Shown piece by piece: positions 1 to 9,169 of a stretch of DNA of 64,000 nucleotides (position 1 is its first letter; every line of letters begins with the position of its first letter). The position numbers and the translations under genes are program-made. The stretch spans positions 124,001-188,000 of the forward strand of contig JAKMXF010000210.1 of NCBI GenBank assembly GCA_024704765.1, read 5' to 3'. The stretch comes from Oopsacas minuta (taxonomy: Eukaryota; Porifera; Hexactinellida; Lyssacinosida; Leucopsacidae). The notes below the pieces were generated by a model. It made no database searches and was not told where the DNA came from. It saw nothing but the letters and a program-made list of their open reading frames with translations.

Positions 1-876
1 GGAATGGGTATACGTCTGTTAGGACTTGGATATCAAACTCCTTTCCTACACCTCGGCCTAGCTCATAACTACCCACAATTAGCGCAAGCTCACGGAGCTG
101 TAGCTCAGCTCGGACCTTATATTTCATCAGATGGTATTCCTGCGTCGCTTGGTCCAATGATTTTCTGTTTCACCGGAAGTGGGAATGTGTCTCGAGGTGC
201 TCAGTCAATTTTCCGGCTCCTCCCGCATGAAATGGTACACCCAGACGACCTGAAAGAAGTAGCTGAAAACGGAGAGACTAACCATGTATATGGTACTGTA
301 GTAGATGCCCATCATCACTTAAAACATAAGGGAGGACTTAATTTCGATTTGGAACACTATCTGAAAAATGGAAGTGAATACACCAGTAATTTCAGTACGA
401 ATATCGCGCCGTACATCTCCTGCTTGGTTAATGGGGTATTCTGGGCACCAGGACATCCTCGTGTGTTGACTGATACAGATGCCAGTAGTATTCAGGCAGG
501 ATATGGAAGGTTGCTAGCTGTAGTGGATGTTTCTAATGATTTAGAAGGTTCTATTGAATTTTCTAGAATGCTGACTACACTGGATAAACCGTTTGCTATA
601 TACGATTCTTCTAAGAAGCAGTATCATGAAGATTTCAGTGGAGATGGATTTCTGATTTCCAACATTGATAATTTACCAACGCAATTAGCAATTGAAGCTA
701 CAACTTTCTTTGGAGAAGAACTCCTGTCCTACATTCCAGATTTGATGAAGGTATCTAGGGTGAAGACACTTGATGATTCTAGTATTAGGTTTCCTGTACG
801 ATCAGCTGTTGTAACGTTTGATAAACAGCTGACTCCACCGTTCCGCTACATTAATGACATTAGGAAGGACAAGTAG
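1..876 (+). CDS. AASS: Lysine-ketoglutarate reductase (monofunctional), 3' part
   Basis: Carboxy-terminal 290 or so residues of the lysine-ketoglutarate reductase (LKR) half of alpha-aminoadipic semialdehyde synthase, which condenses lysine with 2-oxoglutarate to saccharopine in mitochondrial lysine breakdown. Family landmarks seen are the stretch near GSGNVSRGAQSIF, the VYGTVVDAHHH segment, NIAPYISCLVNG and the SNIDNLPTQLAIEAT block. The frame is open at base 1, so about 150-180 residues lie upstream; the ATG at base 4 is not the start. The TAG at 874-876 falls just after RYINDIRKDK, where animal AASS normally continues into a linker and the saccharopine dehydrogenase domain. Only about 325 bases separate this stop from the convergent tubulin gene, so no second domain follows. 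Family identity is clear; that the enzyme is monofunctional follows from the stop. Confidence 0.9.
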   Translation, partial: GMGIRLLGLGYQTPFLHLGLAHNYPQLAQAHGAVAQLGPYISSDGIPASLGPMIFCFTGSGNVSRGAQSIFRLLPHEMVHPDDLKEVAENGETNHVYGTVVDAHHHLKHKGGLNFDLEHYLKNGSEYTSNFSTNIAPYISCLVNGVFWAPGHPRVLTDTDASSIQAGYGRLLAVVDVSNDLEGSIEFSRMLTTLDKPFAIYDSSKKQYHEDFSGDGFLISNIDNLPTQLAIEATTFFGEELLSYIPDLMKVSRVKTLDDSSIRFPVRSAVVTFDKQLTPPFRYINDIRKDK

Positions 877-1201
877 GTCTATTTATTATATTAGCTTTAA
901 GTTATTCATTGCTTTAGTGTTTTTTAGTTTTAGACAGTTACATTATTTTGTATTTTATTAATAATTTATCTTTCTTTGTATTTTACTGAATTTGAATTTA
1001 TTTTATTTTTGTCATTTTAGAATTTTTGATAACTCAGGTTAGGACAGTGGTTCCCAGCTCTTAGTGGGTCTGTTGAAATTGGTATAGGGGGCCCACTGGT
1101 GAAAAATGTTGGGAACCGCTGACCTAGGACATAAAACCCATTCACCCAATACAATTATTATTATAAATACCACCTCAAAAATATACGTATTTCTTCCTAA
1201 T
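877..1201. other. Intergenic spacer between convergent genes
   Basis: AT-rich spacer between the stop of the LKR gene and the reconstructed end of the minus-strand tubulin gene. Its only structured content is a short hAT-like inverted-repeat element at 1045-1121. No further coding potential was seen, in particular no saccharopine dehydrogenase continuation. Confidence 0.6.
1045..1121. mobile_element. hAT-like MITE, 77 bases
   Basis: Begins CAGTGGTTCCCA and ends TGGGAACCGCTG, inverted termini typical of short non-autonomous hAT elements. The flanking eight bases (ggttagga and acctagga) match at five positions, as expected for an aged 8-base target-site duplication. No coding capacity. A related end sequence, CGGTTCGCAAAC read on the minus strand, occurs in the element at 63286-63450. 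Confidence 0.65.
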
Positions 1202-2977
1202 TTATGAATTATTATCGTAATAACTGTATTCTCCGAGGAGATCTTCTACATTAGTTCTTGCCTCTTTGAACTCCATCTCATCCATACCCTCACTCTTATA
1301 ACTGTGTAAGTATGCTTTCCGTTTGAATAGTTTATCAAACTGAGATAAAATCCCTTTCAAAAGGCTTTTTATTGCTGTTGTATTGGTAATATAGGTAGCA
1401 GATAATTCTGTTTTTAGCTGTTACGCCACAAACAACTGAGTGAATACTGCTTGATTTTATGAATTGTTTCCTGTTGTCTGATTTCACTGTAGCCACGAGT
1501 TCTTCCATTTCCTGAACTGCAATTCTACCACGGACTATATTCACTAAAGATATATTCTTGCTCTTTACCATAGGATTACACGTAGCCAAATAGTGTTGTG
1601 GATTCAACATGCCATTAGCTAGTTCTGACATTGATACGATGGGATTAACCATACTGTTGGGAATTGTAAATGATGATAAGCCTGTTAGAAAGAAACTGAG
1701 GTGTGGATAAGGTTTCAAGCTAGTCCCTAACTTTATAAAATCTTGATTATTTTGACCATGGAATCTTAGACCAGCTGTTACACCTGTCATTACACGTGTA
1801 ATAATATTATTCGTTAATTCATAAGTAGGATTCTCTAATTTGAGAAATTGATCACAGATATTATTCAAGGCATTATTATCGAATAAATACGTATGATCAA
1901 TATTCTCAATTAGAGAGTGTAGTGAGAGAATAGCGTTATAGGGCTCTACTACAATATCTGATACTTTAGGATGAGGTGTATGTGTAAACGACGTGGTTAC
2001 TCTAGCGATGCGCTCTTCCATTAGTTTAGATATAACCAGTGCTCCCATACCAGATCCTGTACCTCCACCTATCGAGTGTATAACCTGGATACCTTGTAAT
2101 GAATCACAAATTTCTGCTTCTTTTCGGGTTAATTCTAACACTTGATTAGATAACTCTACTCCATCTGTATAAAGACCTTTTGCACAGTTATTTCCAGTGC
2201 TACCACCTGCATTTAACATATTCTCTGCTTTGAAGAGTTTTCCTAATTTCCCTGCTTTTATGCTATCTATACTCACAGGATCTAAATCTGCAAGAATTGA
2301 TCTAGGAACAAACTTGTGAGATTTTGATTCATCGTAGTAAACATTTATGCGCTCCTTTCTCTGCCAGATGTCTTCTACCTTGCTAGCAACTGGGTTTCCT
2401 TTCACATCTATGATATGTTCATCTCCAATTTCTTCCCAAAACTAAATTAATTTTGAAATACAGTGGAATCTGTAAAAGCCTGCCCAACGAGACAATTTTC
2501 AATTATTATCAAGTCACATTTTACTTGGCAGATATTAACAACTTCCACTGTAATTAGAACTCTTGTTAAACTTCCAACGAATAGTAAATATTGTTAGGCA
2601 ATGTTATAATTATTTCTAAAATTCTTGCTAATCTATGCTATTTGATATGATTAGTATTAGTTAATATTACTGCAAAAGACAGAGTGTATTTATGTGTCTA
2701 TGCGTGTGTTGCAACTTGCAAACTAATCAGTATAGTCAGTAACATCGTGATAGTAAATAGTTGTGACCCAGCGTCACTATTAGTGTAAATCTGCACACGT
2801 AACACTGGAGTCATACACTCATACGACGTATACAGTATACTAGTCAACAAATAAATAAATACATATATAAAAGAATGGAATTCATTTCGTGCAGAAATAA
2901 TATTCTCTATCAGTAATTACCTTCGTTCCAATTTGGTTTCCACATTGCCCGATCTGTATGCAAATAATCTCCCTCAT
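1202..2977 (-). CDS. Divergent beta-tubulin, two exons, with a frameshift
   Basis: Beta-tubulin paralogue on the minus strand. Exon 1 (2977-2921) encodes MREIICIQIGQCGNQIGTK, with the MREI start that marks beta-tubulins, and ends at a GT donor. The intron (2920-2442) holds a MITE. Exon 2 resumes with FWEEIGDEH and carries the tubulin signature GGGTGSGMG and the ERINVYYDE and AKGLYTDG blocks. The protein is much more diverged than typical beta-tubulins, for example in the 200-300 region. The main frame stops at 1335 with a tail unlike tubulin, while the expected ending (SEGMDEMEFKEA, then YSYYDNNS) sits in another frame and stops at 1202. One extra A in the A5 run at 1411-1415 explains the switch. 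It is either a base-call error or a real lesion. The acidic glutamylation tail is very short. Confidence 0.85.
2461..2550. mobile_element. pogo/Tc1-like MITE, 90 bases, in tubulin intron
   Basis: Termini CAGTGGAA and TTCCACTG are perfect inverted repeats of eight bases, extended imperfectly, and the unit is flanked by TA on both sides (2459-2460, 2551-2552), the target duplication of Tc1/mariner-pogo elements. It lies in the intron of the tubulin gene. Confidence 0.65.
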
Positions 2978-3268
2978 CAAGTCCAGAATTTCTACCAAGT
3001 ATTATTTGTATATTCGGAGGTATCTTGAGAGGTTTTTAACTAATTATGGGTACCCTAAATTCTAAATTGGGCTAGTATTCATGTTTGGATCGCCGTTAAT
3101 ATGAACACGATTGATATGAAAAGGCATACTAATTTCAGTCCCTTCAATACCTTTTGTACGAAATCACTTAGGTTAATACAAATTTCTACGCTCTCGAGAG
3201 TCTGCAAGCATTTTAACTAGAGTCTTTTGAAATTATTATTCCGACAATATTTACAATAGCTTGTTATA

Positions 3269-4363
3269 ATGGCAAAATATTGTGAGACTGACAATAGGGA
3301 CCTTCTAACGTCTCTTTCACTGGATGTCCATCAAGCTCAAGACATCAATAGCATAACCTGCTCTACAATTCTTATTCCAGTTTTGGCTGATAGTGAACAA
3401 TGTCCGCTTCTACAAGATTACATAAAAACTGATACTGATTTTGAGAAATCTTTAATTTCCTATCTTCACCCTTTCAATTCTAAACTTCACAATAATGAAC
3501 CAGAAGGACTGTTTATTGAGAAATTAGGAAAGTATGCCATAACAATTCCCTTCCCCTCTCCTACACACAACAAAGATACAATTAAGCATCAAACAATGCT
3601 AATTCTTGCTAATGGCCTGTTGTATGCTAATATCAATAGTGTAGAGAAATTAGCTATACTATATCCTGGTCCCTTCTTTTGTACTGATGACTTTAGTGAA
3701 GCTTTCTATAAGAGTTTATTTATAAGATTCGTAGAGAAAGTTATCAAACAGAAACAGAAAATATTTCTGAATGAAATTCATATTTACGTTCAGTCTGATC
3801 AAATATTTGAAACTCTCCCTAGAGATTTGGCAACGATAGGAGAAAAGTTTATATCGAAGGATTATAAGAAATTATGTTCAGAATGTGAGTTAGAAGTTAG
3901 AGTAGACGCTAGATTATGTCAAAAGTGTATAGATACATATCCTGACGATACTACACCATTCCCTCATTCCAAATCTAAACATTCTAAGAAGGAGACTACA
4001 CCAAGTAGTTTACCTGTTAAACAGCCCAGTGATAAAGAGGTTGATAGTCAGTTAGCAGAATCATTTATGTATATCCGAAGGGATTTAAAGATCAAATTTG
4101 CAGATCATCATGCTGATAGATATTTAGGTGAAAAACTACATACTTTTCTTAAAGTAAAGTTGAATATTTCTAATGACAGGATTCATAAGTATTCTCGCTT
4201 CTGGTTGATTGGATATGCTGTTGGATCATTCACAGGAGGATTGGTACCTAAGAATTTTGTGGTACCAGATGGAGTGTGTAAGGTAGCAGCTGGCATCGGA
4301 GCGGGTACTGCTCTATGTGGGTGTGTATTGTCCAAGGAGCAATTGGTTAAGATTTTGAAATAG
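3269..4363 (+). CDS. Unknown protein with zinc-ribbon motif and hydrophobic tail
   Basis: Intronless 364-residue protein that I do not recognise. What can be seen: a globular amino-terminal region (about 1-200) with no familiar motif; a four-cysteine cluster CSECELEVRVDARLCQKC at about 203-220 that would fit a zinc ribbon; a low-complexity Lys/Ser/Thr-rich linker at 228-260; and a carboxy-terminal part with two weakly hydrophobic glycine-rich segments (WLIGYAVGSFTGGLV and VAAGIGAGTALCGCVL) that could be membrane-associated. It starts at an ATG and is followed after only 105 bases by the TM2-domain gene on the same strand. Codon use resembles its neighbours, so it looks like a genuine gene. 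Function unknown. Confidence 0.6.
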   Translation: MAKYCETDNRDLLTSLSLDVHQAQDINSITCSTILIPVLADSEQCPLLQDYIKTDTDFEKSLISYLHPFNSKLHNNEPEGLFIEKLGKYAITIPFPSPTHNKDTIKHQTMLILANGLLYANINSVEKLAILYPGPFFCTDDFSEAFYKSLFIRFVEKVIKQKQKIFLNEIHIYVQSDQIFETLPRDLATIGEKFISKDYKKLCSECELEVRVDARLCQKCIDTYPDDTTPFPHSKSKHSKKETTPSSLPVKQPSDKEVDSQLAESFMYIRRDLKIKFADHHADRYLGEKLHTFLKVKLNISNDRIHKYSRFWLIGYAVGSFTGGLVPKNFVVPDGVCKVAAGIGAGTALCGCVLSKEQLVKILK

Positions 4364-4468
4364 AATAATCTAGCATACTAATATAGAATACGTTTCATAG
4401 TTTTAGTAATCATTTTAATGCTTTTTATACTGATTTAACATAAATCTTACTATTAATATTTGTTAGTT

Positions 4469-5068
4469 ATGAATATCAGATATAGCGTTATACTACTGTT
4501 GTGTTATATCTCACAAACTAATGCAAATTGTGAAAATAGAACAGTTTGCTTGGACTCCAGTATTCTGAATGGAAGTACTACATCCCTGGTAGATTGTATT
4601 GATTCTGAGTGCGTTTGTTTGAGTGAATGTTTTGAATTGAACCTTACATCGAAAAGTTGTTTCTTACAAACTAGTTCTTGTTATTTATACTCTCTGTCAG
4701 ATGACACATGTCACTCAACAGCACCTTCCTGGGTGACAGCTTTCATTCTGAGTCTGCTATTCGGAACGACAGGAGCTGATAACTTCTACATCAACCGATT
4801 CGACTATGCAATTCCTCAACTTTTGCTGTTTCTATCTCCTCTCTGTGGTTGTTTTACTCTCTGCTCTTACTGCTACTGTGCAATGTTTCTCTCCATCAGA
4901 AAGAACCTTCGTCCTATTTCTATGTGTCTTAACGTAACAGCTCTTATACTGGCTAGTCTAGCAGCTATTATATTACCGCTTATCACTACTTCTTGGAATC
5001 TTGTTGATTGGTTACTTATCGCGTTTAATCGTCGACATGACAGCAATGACTGTATTTTAACATGGTAA
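4469..5068 (+). CDS. TM2-domain-like secreted/membrane protein, copy 1
   Basis: 199-residue protein with a signal peptide (MNIRYSVILLLCYISQTNA), a cysteine-rich, N-glycosylation-rich ectodomain (about 20-85) and a TM2-type pair of membrane helices. The hallmark is SWVTAFILSLLFGTTGADNF, matching the TM2 pattern of a first helix, FG..GAD, an aromatic, then a second helix; the usual DRF is DNF here. A third hydrophobic segment (LNVTALILASLAAIILPLI) follows. Bases 4516-4999 are almost identical to 62564-63047 (two synonymous differences in 484 bases), but the signal peptide and last 23 residues differ. The start ATG is chosen because it opens the signal peptide; the same frame has only a TTG further upstream. 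Role unknown. Confidence 0.75.
   Translation: MNIRYSVILLLCYISQTNANCENRTVCLDSSILNGSTTSLVDCIDSECVCLSECFELNLTSKSCFLQTSSCYLYSLSDDTCHSTAPSWVTAFILSLLFGTTGADNFYINRFDYAIPQLLLFLSPLCGCFTLCSYCYCAMFLSIRKNLRPISMCLNVTALILASLAAIILPLITTSWNLVDWLLIAFNRRHDSNDCILTW
4516..4999 (+). repeat. 484-base near-identical block shared with 62564-63047
   Basis: Position-by-position reading shows only two differences, a C/T in a Cys codon near the sequence gagtgcg and a T/C in a Thr codon near the end; both are synonymous. Identity stops abruptly inside coding sequence at both ends. This fits gene conversion between the two TM2 genes. Confidence 0.9.
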
Positions 5069-5195
5069 AGACATAGAATTATGTATATTTTGCCGCTTAC
5101 AAAGTTACTGTAAATATATTGAATATTATTGAGATTTGTTTGTACTTAACGTTTGTTGCTATCTATAAGGTTCGAATTGTAGCAGAGTGCGTATA

Positions 5196-5280
5196 CAGTA
5201 GACTCTCGTTAATACGAAATCTGGATAAGGCGAACATATTTTGACCGTCTGTTGGTGTTCGTAATTACGAGGTTCCACTG
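5196..5280. mobile_element. pogo-like MITE, 85 bases
   Basis: Starts CAGTAGACTCTCGTTAATAC and its other end read in reverse starts CAGTGGAACCTCGTAATTAC; the repeats extend about 23 bases with mismatches. TA flanks both ends (5194-5195, 5281-5282). The terminal sequence is the pattern usual for pogo/Tigger-type elements. It lies between the TM2 gene and the securin-like gene. Confidence 0.7.
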
Positions 5281-5334
5281 TATTCGATTTTTCTCATATT
5301 TTTTGGAATTTTAGGATAGTTTATTTCATCACTA

Positions 5335-5901
5335 ATGACATCAGTAAAACGTCTTGACAAAGAGAATCTGGTATCTACATGTGGTCCTAGCTTCAAACCT
5401 GGACATGAAGAGATAACTCGTACTCCACTATCACTGCTAAAGGATGTTAGAAATCGTCACACTAAGCCTAATTCAGTTCTAAAAACTCATGAAAACATTC
5501 CTCTCAAACGCACCTTCAAGACATCGACTAAAAAAAATAAATCTACAAAACCACACTCAGAAATGCATAAAATACAAGAGAATATAAGACTTGACCCCTC
5601 TAGTAGTCTATTCAAACAATTTGAATACCCAGAAGTTGAGAACACCCCTCATGACGAGCCTGAACCTCAGGACAAACTATTTCCCTCAGAGGAATTACAA
5701 TTTATAAATGAACTGGTTAAGATAAATATTGCATCCCCACATCATTCACGTAAAGAACATTTTAAACTTGAAACTCCTGTACCTATTGAGGAGCGTTGTG
5801 AGCTATTAGAGGTGGAGTTAACTCTTCCTGAGGACTTACCACTACCTGATGAGTTAATTGGATTTGAATTGGAGCAGATGCTGGAAGCTTGTCATATCTA
5901 A
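5335..5901 (+). CDS. Securin-like anaphase inhibitor (candidate)
   Basis: 188-residue, largely disordered, acidic-tailed protein without a folded domain. It has the layout of securin: an early KEN box (LDKENLV, residues 7-13), a destruction-box-like RTPLSLLKDV a little later, a basic middle (KKNKSTKPH), then a YPEVE motif at about 99-103 in the place of the YPEIE separase-inhibiting segment of vertebrate securin, and an acidic, proline-containing end. Securin binds separase and is degraded through APC/C at anaphase. Securins diverge so fast that motif order is the main evidence, so the call is tentative. The gene is intronless; a clear pyrimidine-AG (ttttag) lies about 20 bases before the ATG. 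Confidence 0.5.
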   Translation: MTSVKRLDKENLVSTCGPSFKPGHEEITRTPLSLLKDVRNRHTKPNSVLKTHENIPLKRTFKTSTKKNKSTKPHSEMHKIQENIRLDPSSSLFKQFEYPEVENTPHDEPEPQDKLFPSEELQFINELVKINIASPHHSRKEHFKLETPVPIEERCELLEVELTLPEDLPLPDELIGFELEQMLEACHI

Positions 5902-6055
5902 TTATTCGACAAATTTATTCTTTACATCCCGACCACTTATCTGTATGCACTTTACTTAAAGTACTTAACTAATGTCTAAGTAATTGAATTAGTTCATTGA
6001 CAAATCTATTCTTTCCTATTTACGTATTTACTAAATATTTAAATTCTAGCAATAT

Positions 6056-8878
6056 ATGTCGTCTCAGGTGTTAACGTGGTATGACTTCTTACTAAAAACA
6101 GCTGATATTGATGAGTACCTGTTAGACTACACCACTTCTCCTACCTCTCACCCTAAACCTAGTGAGCTGTTGATAGCTTTCCTACAAAGACTATCCCGAC
6201 TTGAAGATGAAAGTACTCTCCGTGATAATACACAGTATGCATTGCGTCTAGCAGACCTCTCACTTAAGGTGGTAGGACACTACTTCAACTGGTCTCTACC
6301 TGAGCTAGACAACTGTCTAACTCTACCTTTACAATACCGACTAATGACTGTCCTCAACACACGATTCCCAGCTGATTCAGAGAAAACATTCGCAGACTTA
6401 TCAGACAACCATTTGGTAGCAATGTATCTAGACAGTTGTTGGACCGTGAGATTCATATGTTCCTTATCTATACGAGATTATGCTAATAAGAAAGTTGAAA
6501 TTAAACAAGTTTATAATCAGCTACATGAGGATAATGTACAAGCTATTCTAACTGATATCCTGTCCCTAGAGAATGATCTACAACCTTCTATATCATTTCT
6601 ATGTCCTAAGAAAAAACGATTTATCTCAATAAATAATCTGCTAATACAAACACATTTCGAGTTAGGCAGATATCTATTTTGTAAAATGAAATATACTCAA
6701 GCATTGCAACACTTTACTTCTGCATCAGATTTGTTCTCACAGAGATCAGCTCGTGATAACAAAGATATGCTATGGGTCACTTCACAACAACTACAGGCAT
6801 TCTTTGACACTACTCTCCTACTTAATTCAGAAGATAGTGGCAGGATTATTGGGCAGAGATGGAACTTAGAGTCTATGCTTGTTTCCCCTCATTTCCCTCC
6901 TCTATTAGACCTCATGGTTAAGACACAACTATCTCAACAGTTGGGTAAAGGGTTCTATCACAGGATCCTAGACCTGAGCTCTAAGGTACAACCTTCTACA
7001 CGCTCCAAAACAAAACCAGACTCAACTCCGAGTAGCAAACGTTCCAGATTAGACCCCTCACCTGAAGAGGCTTTTTGGAAACTGTCTCTCCTCTCAGCTG
7101 TCAAATGTCACTCCTTCAATCTAAGCTGTCCTGCCCTGTTACATATATTTAGACAGATGGACTCAAGAGATGAGTTTGATTGCTTTCATCGTATCCTTTC
7201 AAAGCTTGGGTTTTCTAAGAAGAAAGACACTCTCAGTAGATCACACACCTCTCTAGAATTGTCTTCCATCCCACTCCATCTAGCTCACCTTCTTTTCTCA
7301 AACATGCTCCCAGATTTACGAGAAATTTACGATTCTTCCTATTTATACAAATCCGTACACACATCCAATACTCCACCTGATTCTCTTACCTTACAATATT
7401 TACCTAGCCTATCAGCTGATAGTAGTAGGATTATACACTCAAAACCAGCTCAGTACATGAAACTATCTTCCCTACAACAAGCTTATCTCAGTCAATGGCA
7501 TCTCCTTAACTTATGTGATATTCCTGCATTCAATATGCTTATTTCTACTATAGGCAACAAGTCATCACTGGATATACAACACTTTGCTAGTCAATGGACA
7601 GGTTCTCATAAACCTTTCATACAAAATGAACAAGTTCCTGATTATACACTACTCACTAAGATTAATGCTGCTCTCCATATTGGTAGTATTCTACAGAGTA
7701 ACCGTCATCTCGAATTATCACACAAATTCTATCGTTCCGCACTTGACAGCTGTCAGAATGCTAGTCTAAAACCACCTCTAACAATTCCTATACACGAAAA
7801 ATTCGTATTCGTACAGTTAGAAACGGAAATAATTCAACTTAAGCAATCTCCAGGACATATTTTCCCTCAGAGCTTAGTTGAGAATGCTAAACACGTATTT
7901 TCTAATACTTCCAACACCCCATTCCTGCATATGGCAGCTGCCTTCCTTCTCAACTGTAAAGAGTATCAATTCTTTACATCTGATAATTTCGGTGATCAAG
8001 CTAAGTTCGCTACAGGTCTAGCTAACTGCTGTCTAGCCCTGATGGAGTCTAGTGAAGTGAGACGTCACGGTAGGCATATATTTGACGCTATATTTCGTAT
8101 TTTAGAAAATCAACGAGAACAGGATTCGGATGTTAAAACTGGATTACAAATATTCTTCAACAATCTTGTAGAAAGATTTTCTCTTTCAATTTCCATATCT
8201 TGTTTTGTAAAACTAGTCACATTAGTTGAGAATCCAAAATGGGAGATTAGTTCTGAGTATCCTAACTGCTGGCCTGCTGCAATATCAAACGTGGATCGCT
8301 TAGAACGATCACAGGTTTGTAGATTCTTCTTATCTCTTGTCGATCATGCTATTGAGCTACACCCCAACAACTGTCACGCCTGGCTTATAACTAAAGCAGA
8401 TTATCTATTCAATAATTCTAATTATAGCATGGCTCTTAAGCTGTACATAGAAGCAGGTGCTCTCGCTTCGTCTTACTTCGAGACAGCTGTACCCCCTGAT
8501 ATATGGGCTGAGCCTTGTATTAGACACATGCTAGACTGTCTCAATATGTTAAGAGAGATACGTTTCGCACTCTTACTCTCTCAGCTGTTAAGACCAGCTG
8601 ATCACAATCTTACACTTAATCTTATAAAGGAATTGTTAGAAAAACCAAATGAATCGTTTATTCCTAATAACTTTTATAAATACATATGGGACATGACTGC
8701 ACTTGAATATTTAGGATATTTTTGTGCTCTGAGAAAGCTTTCTGAATTTAACGACTATTTTAACACAATACCAGCTGATTTGAATATTAACAATAGCGAG
8801 GAGGTTCTGAGTAGAGCCGTGCAATGGAGGAGAACGGAATTCTTGAGAAGATTAGCAGATTATCTGTTGATTGTTTAG
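6056..8878 (+). CDS. INTS8: Integrator complex subunit 8
   Basis: 940-residue intronless protein close to the family length (about 995 in vertebrates). INTS8 is a helical TPR-like subunit of Integrator that helps recruit PP2A to the complex acting on snRNA 3' ends and paused RNA polymerase II. Family features seen: the start with LTWYDFLLKTADIDEYLL, equivalent to the WFEFL opening of INTS8, the conserved helix around SWLDSCW-type residues (MYLDSCWTVRFICSL), and the carboxy-terminal helical repeats including YPNCWPAAI and HPNNCHAWLITKADYLF. A Ser/Pro/Lys-rich loop (about 315-340) interrupts the helices. Start at 6056 follows ttctagcaat by a few bases. Confidence 0.85.
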   Translation: MSSQVLTWYDFLLKTADIDEYLLDYTTSPTSHPKPSELLIAFLQRLSRLEDESTLRDNTQYALRLADLSLKVVGHYFNWSLPELDNCLTLPLQYRLMTVLNTRFPADSEKTFADLSDNHLVAMYLDSCWTVRFICSLSIRDYANKKVEIKQVYNQLHEDNVQAILTDILSLENDLQPSISFLCPKKKRFISINNLLIQTHFELGRYLFCKMKYTQALQHFTSASDLFSQRSARDNKDMLWVTSQQLQAFFDTTLLLNSEDSGRIIGQRWNLESMLVSPHFPPLLDLMVKTQLSQQLGKGFYHRILDLSSKVQPSTRSKTKPDSTPSSKRSRLDPSPEEAFWKLSLLSAVKCHSFNLSCPALLHIFRQMDSRDEFDCFHRILSKLGFSKKKDTLSRSHTSLELSSIPLHLAHLLFSNMLPDLREIYDSSYLYKSVHTSNTPPDSLTLQYLPSLSADSSRIIHSKPAQYMKLSSLQQAYLSQWHLLNLCDIPAFNMLISTIGNKSSLDIQHFASQWTGSHKPFIQNEQVPDYTLLTKINAALHIGSILQSNRHLELSHKFYRSALDSCQNASLKPPLTIPIHEKFVFVQLETEIIQLKQSPGHIFPQSLVENAKHVFSNTSNTPFLHMAAAFLLNCKEYQFFTSDNFGDQAKFATGLANCCLALMESSEVRRHGRHIFDAIFRILENQREQDSDVKTGLQIFFNNLVERFSLSISISCFVKLVTLVENPKWEISSEYPNCWPAAISNVDRLERSQVCRFFLSLVDHAIELHPNNCHAWLITKADYLFNNSNYSMALKLYIEAGALASSYFETAVPPDIWAEPCIRHMLDCLNMLREIRFALLLSQLLRPADHNLTLNLIKELLEKPNESFIPNNFYKYIWDMTALEYLGYFCALRKLSEFNDYFNTIPADLNINNSEEVLSRAVQWRRTEFLRRLADYLLIV

Positions 8879-8965
8879 TAATACCTTATTATTTGTTCTA
8901 ATATTTTGATGATCTAATTAAGTGAAAATGAAGATATTTTAAAATAACTAATATCTATATACGTA

Positions 8966-9132
8966 CAGTCAACTCCCGTTATATCTAATCTTAAGGGACT
9001 GCGATAATGACTTCGGCTTAGCGGAATTCGGTATAACCGATGGATATATGCTACTTTTACGGTTTGGGATCATATTTGAACAATTTAAGACTTCAATATA
9101 AGCGGGTATTTCTTTATAATGGGAGTTGACTG
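8966..9132. mobile_element. pogo-like MITE, 167 bases
   Basis: Starts CAGTCAACTCCCGTTATATC and ends with ATGGGAGTTGACTG, a near-perfect inverted pair of about 17 bases, flanked by TA (8964-8965 and 9133-9134). The internal sequence is non-coding. A diverged relative in reverse orientation is at about 58515-58595, sharing the internal CTTAAGGGAC motif. It fills most of the gap between INTS8 and METTL15. Confidence 0.75.
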
Positions 9133-9169
9133 TAACATATTAATACAGTTTAATCTATAGGAGTGATTT

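Noticed and set aside
5165-5185. tRNA B-box-like ggttcgaatt
   Set aside because: No A box, acceptor stem or anticodon arm could be placed around it; the string is short enough to occur by chance next to the MITE.
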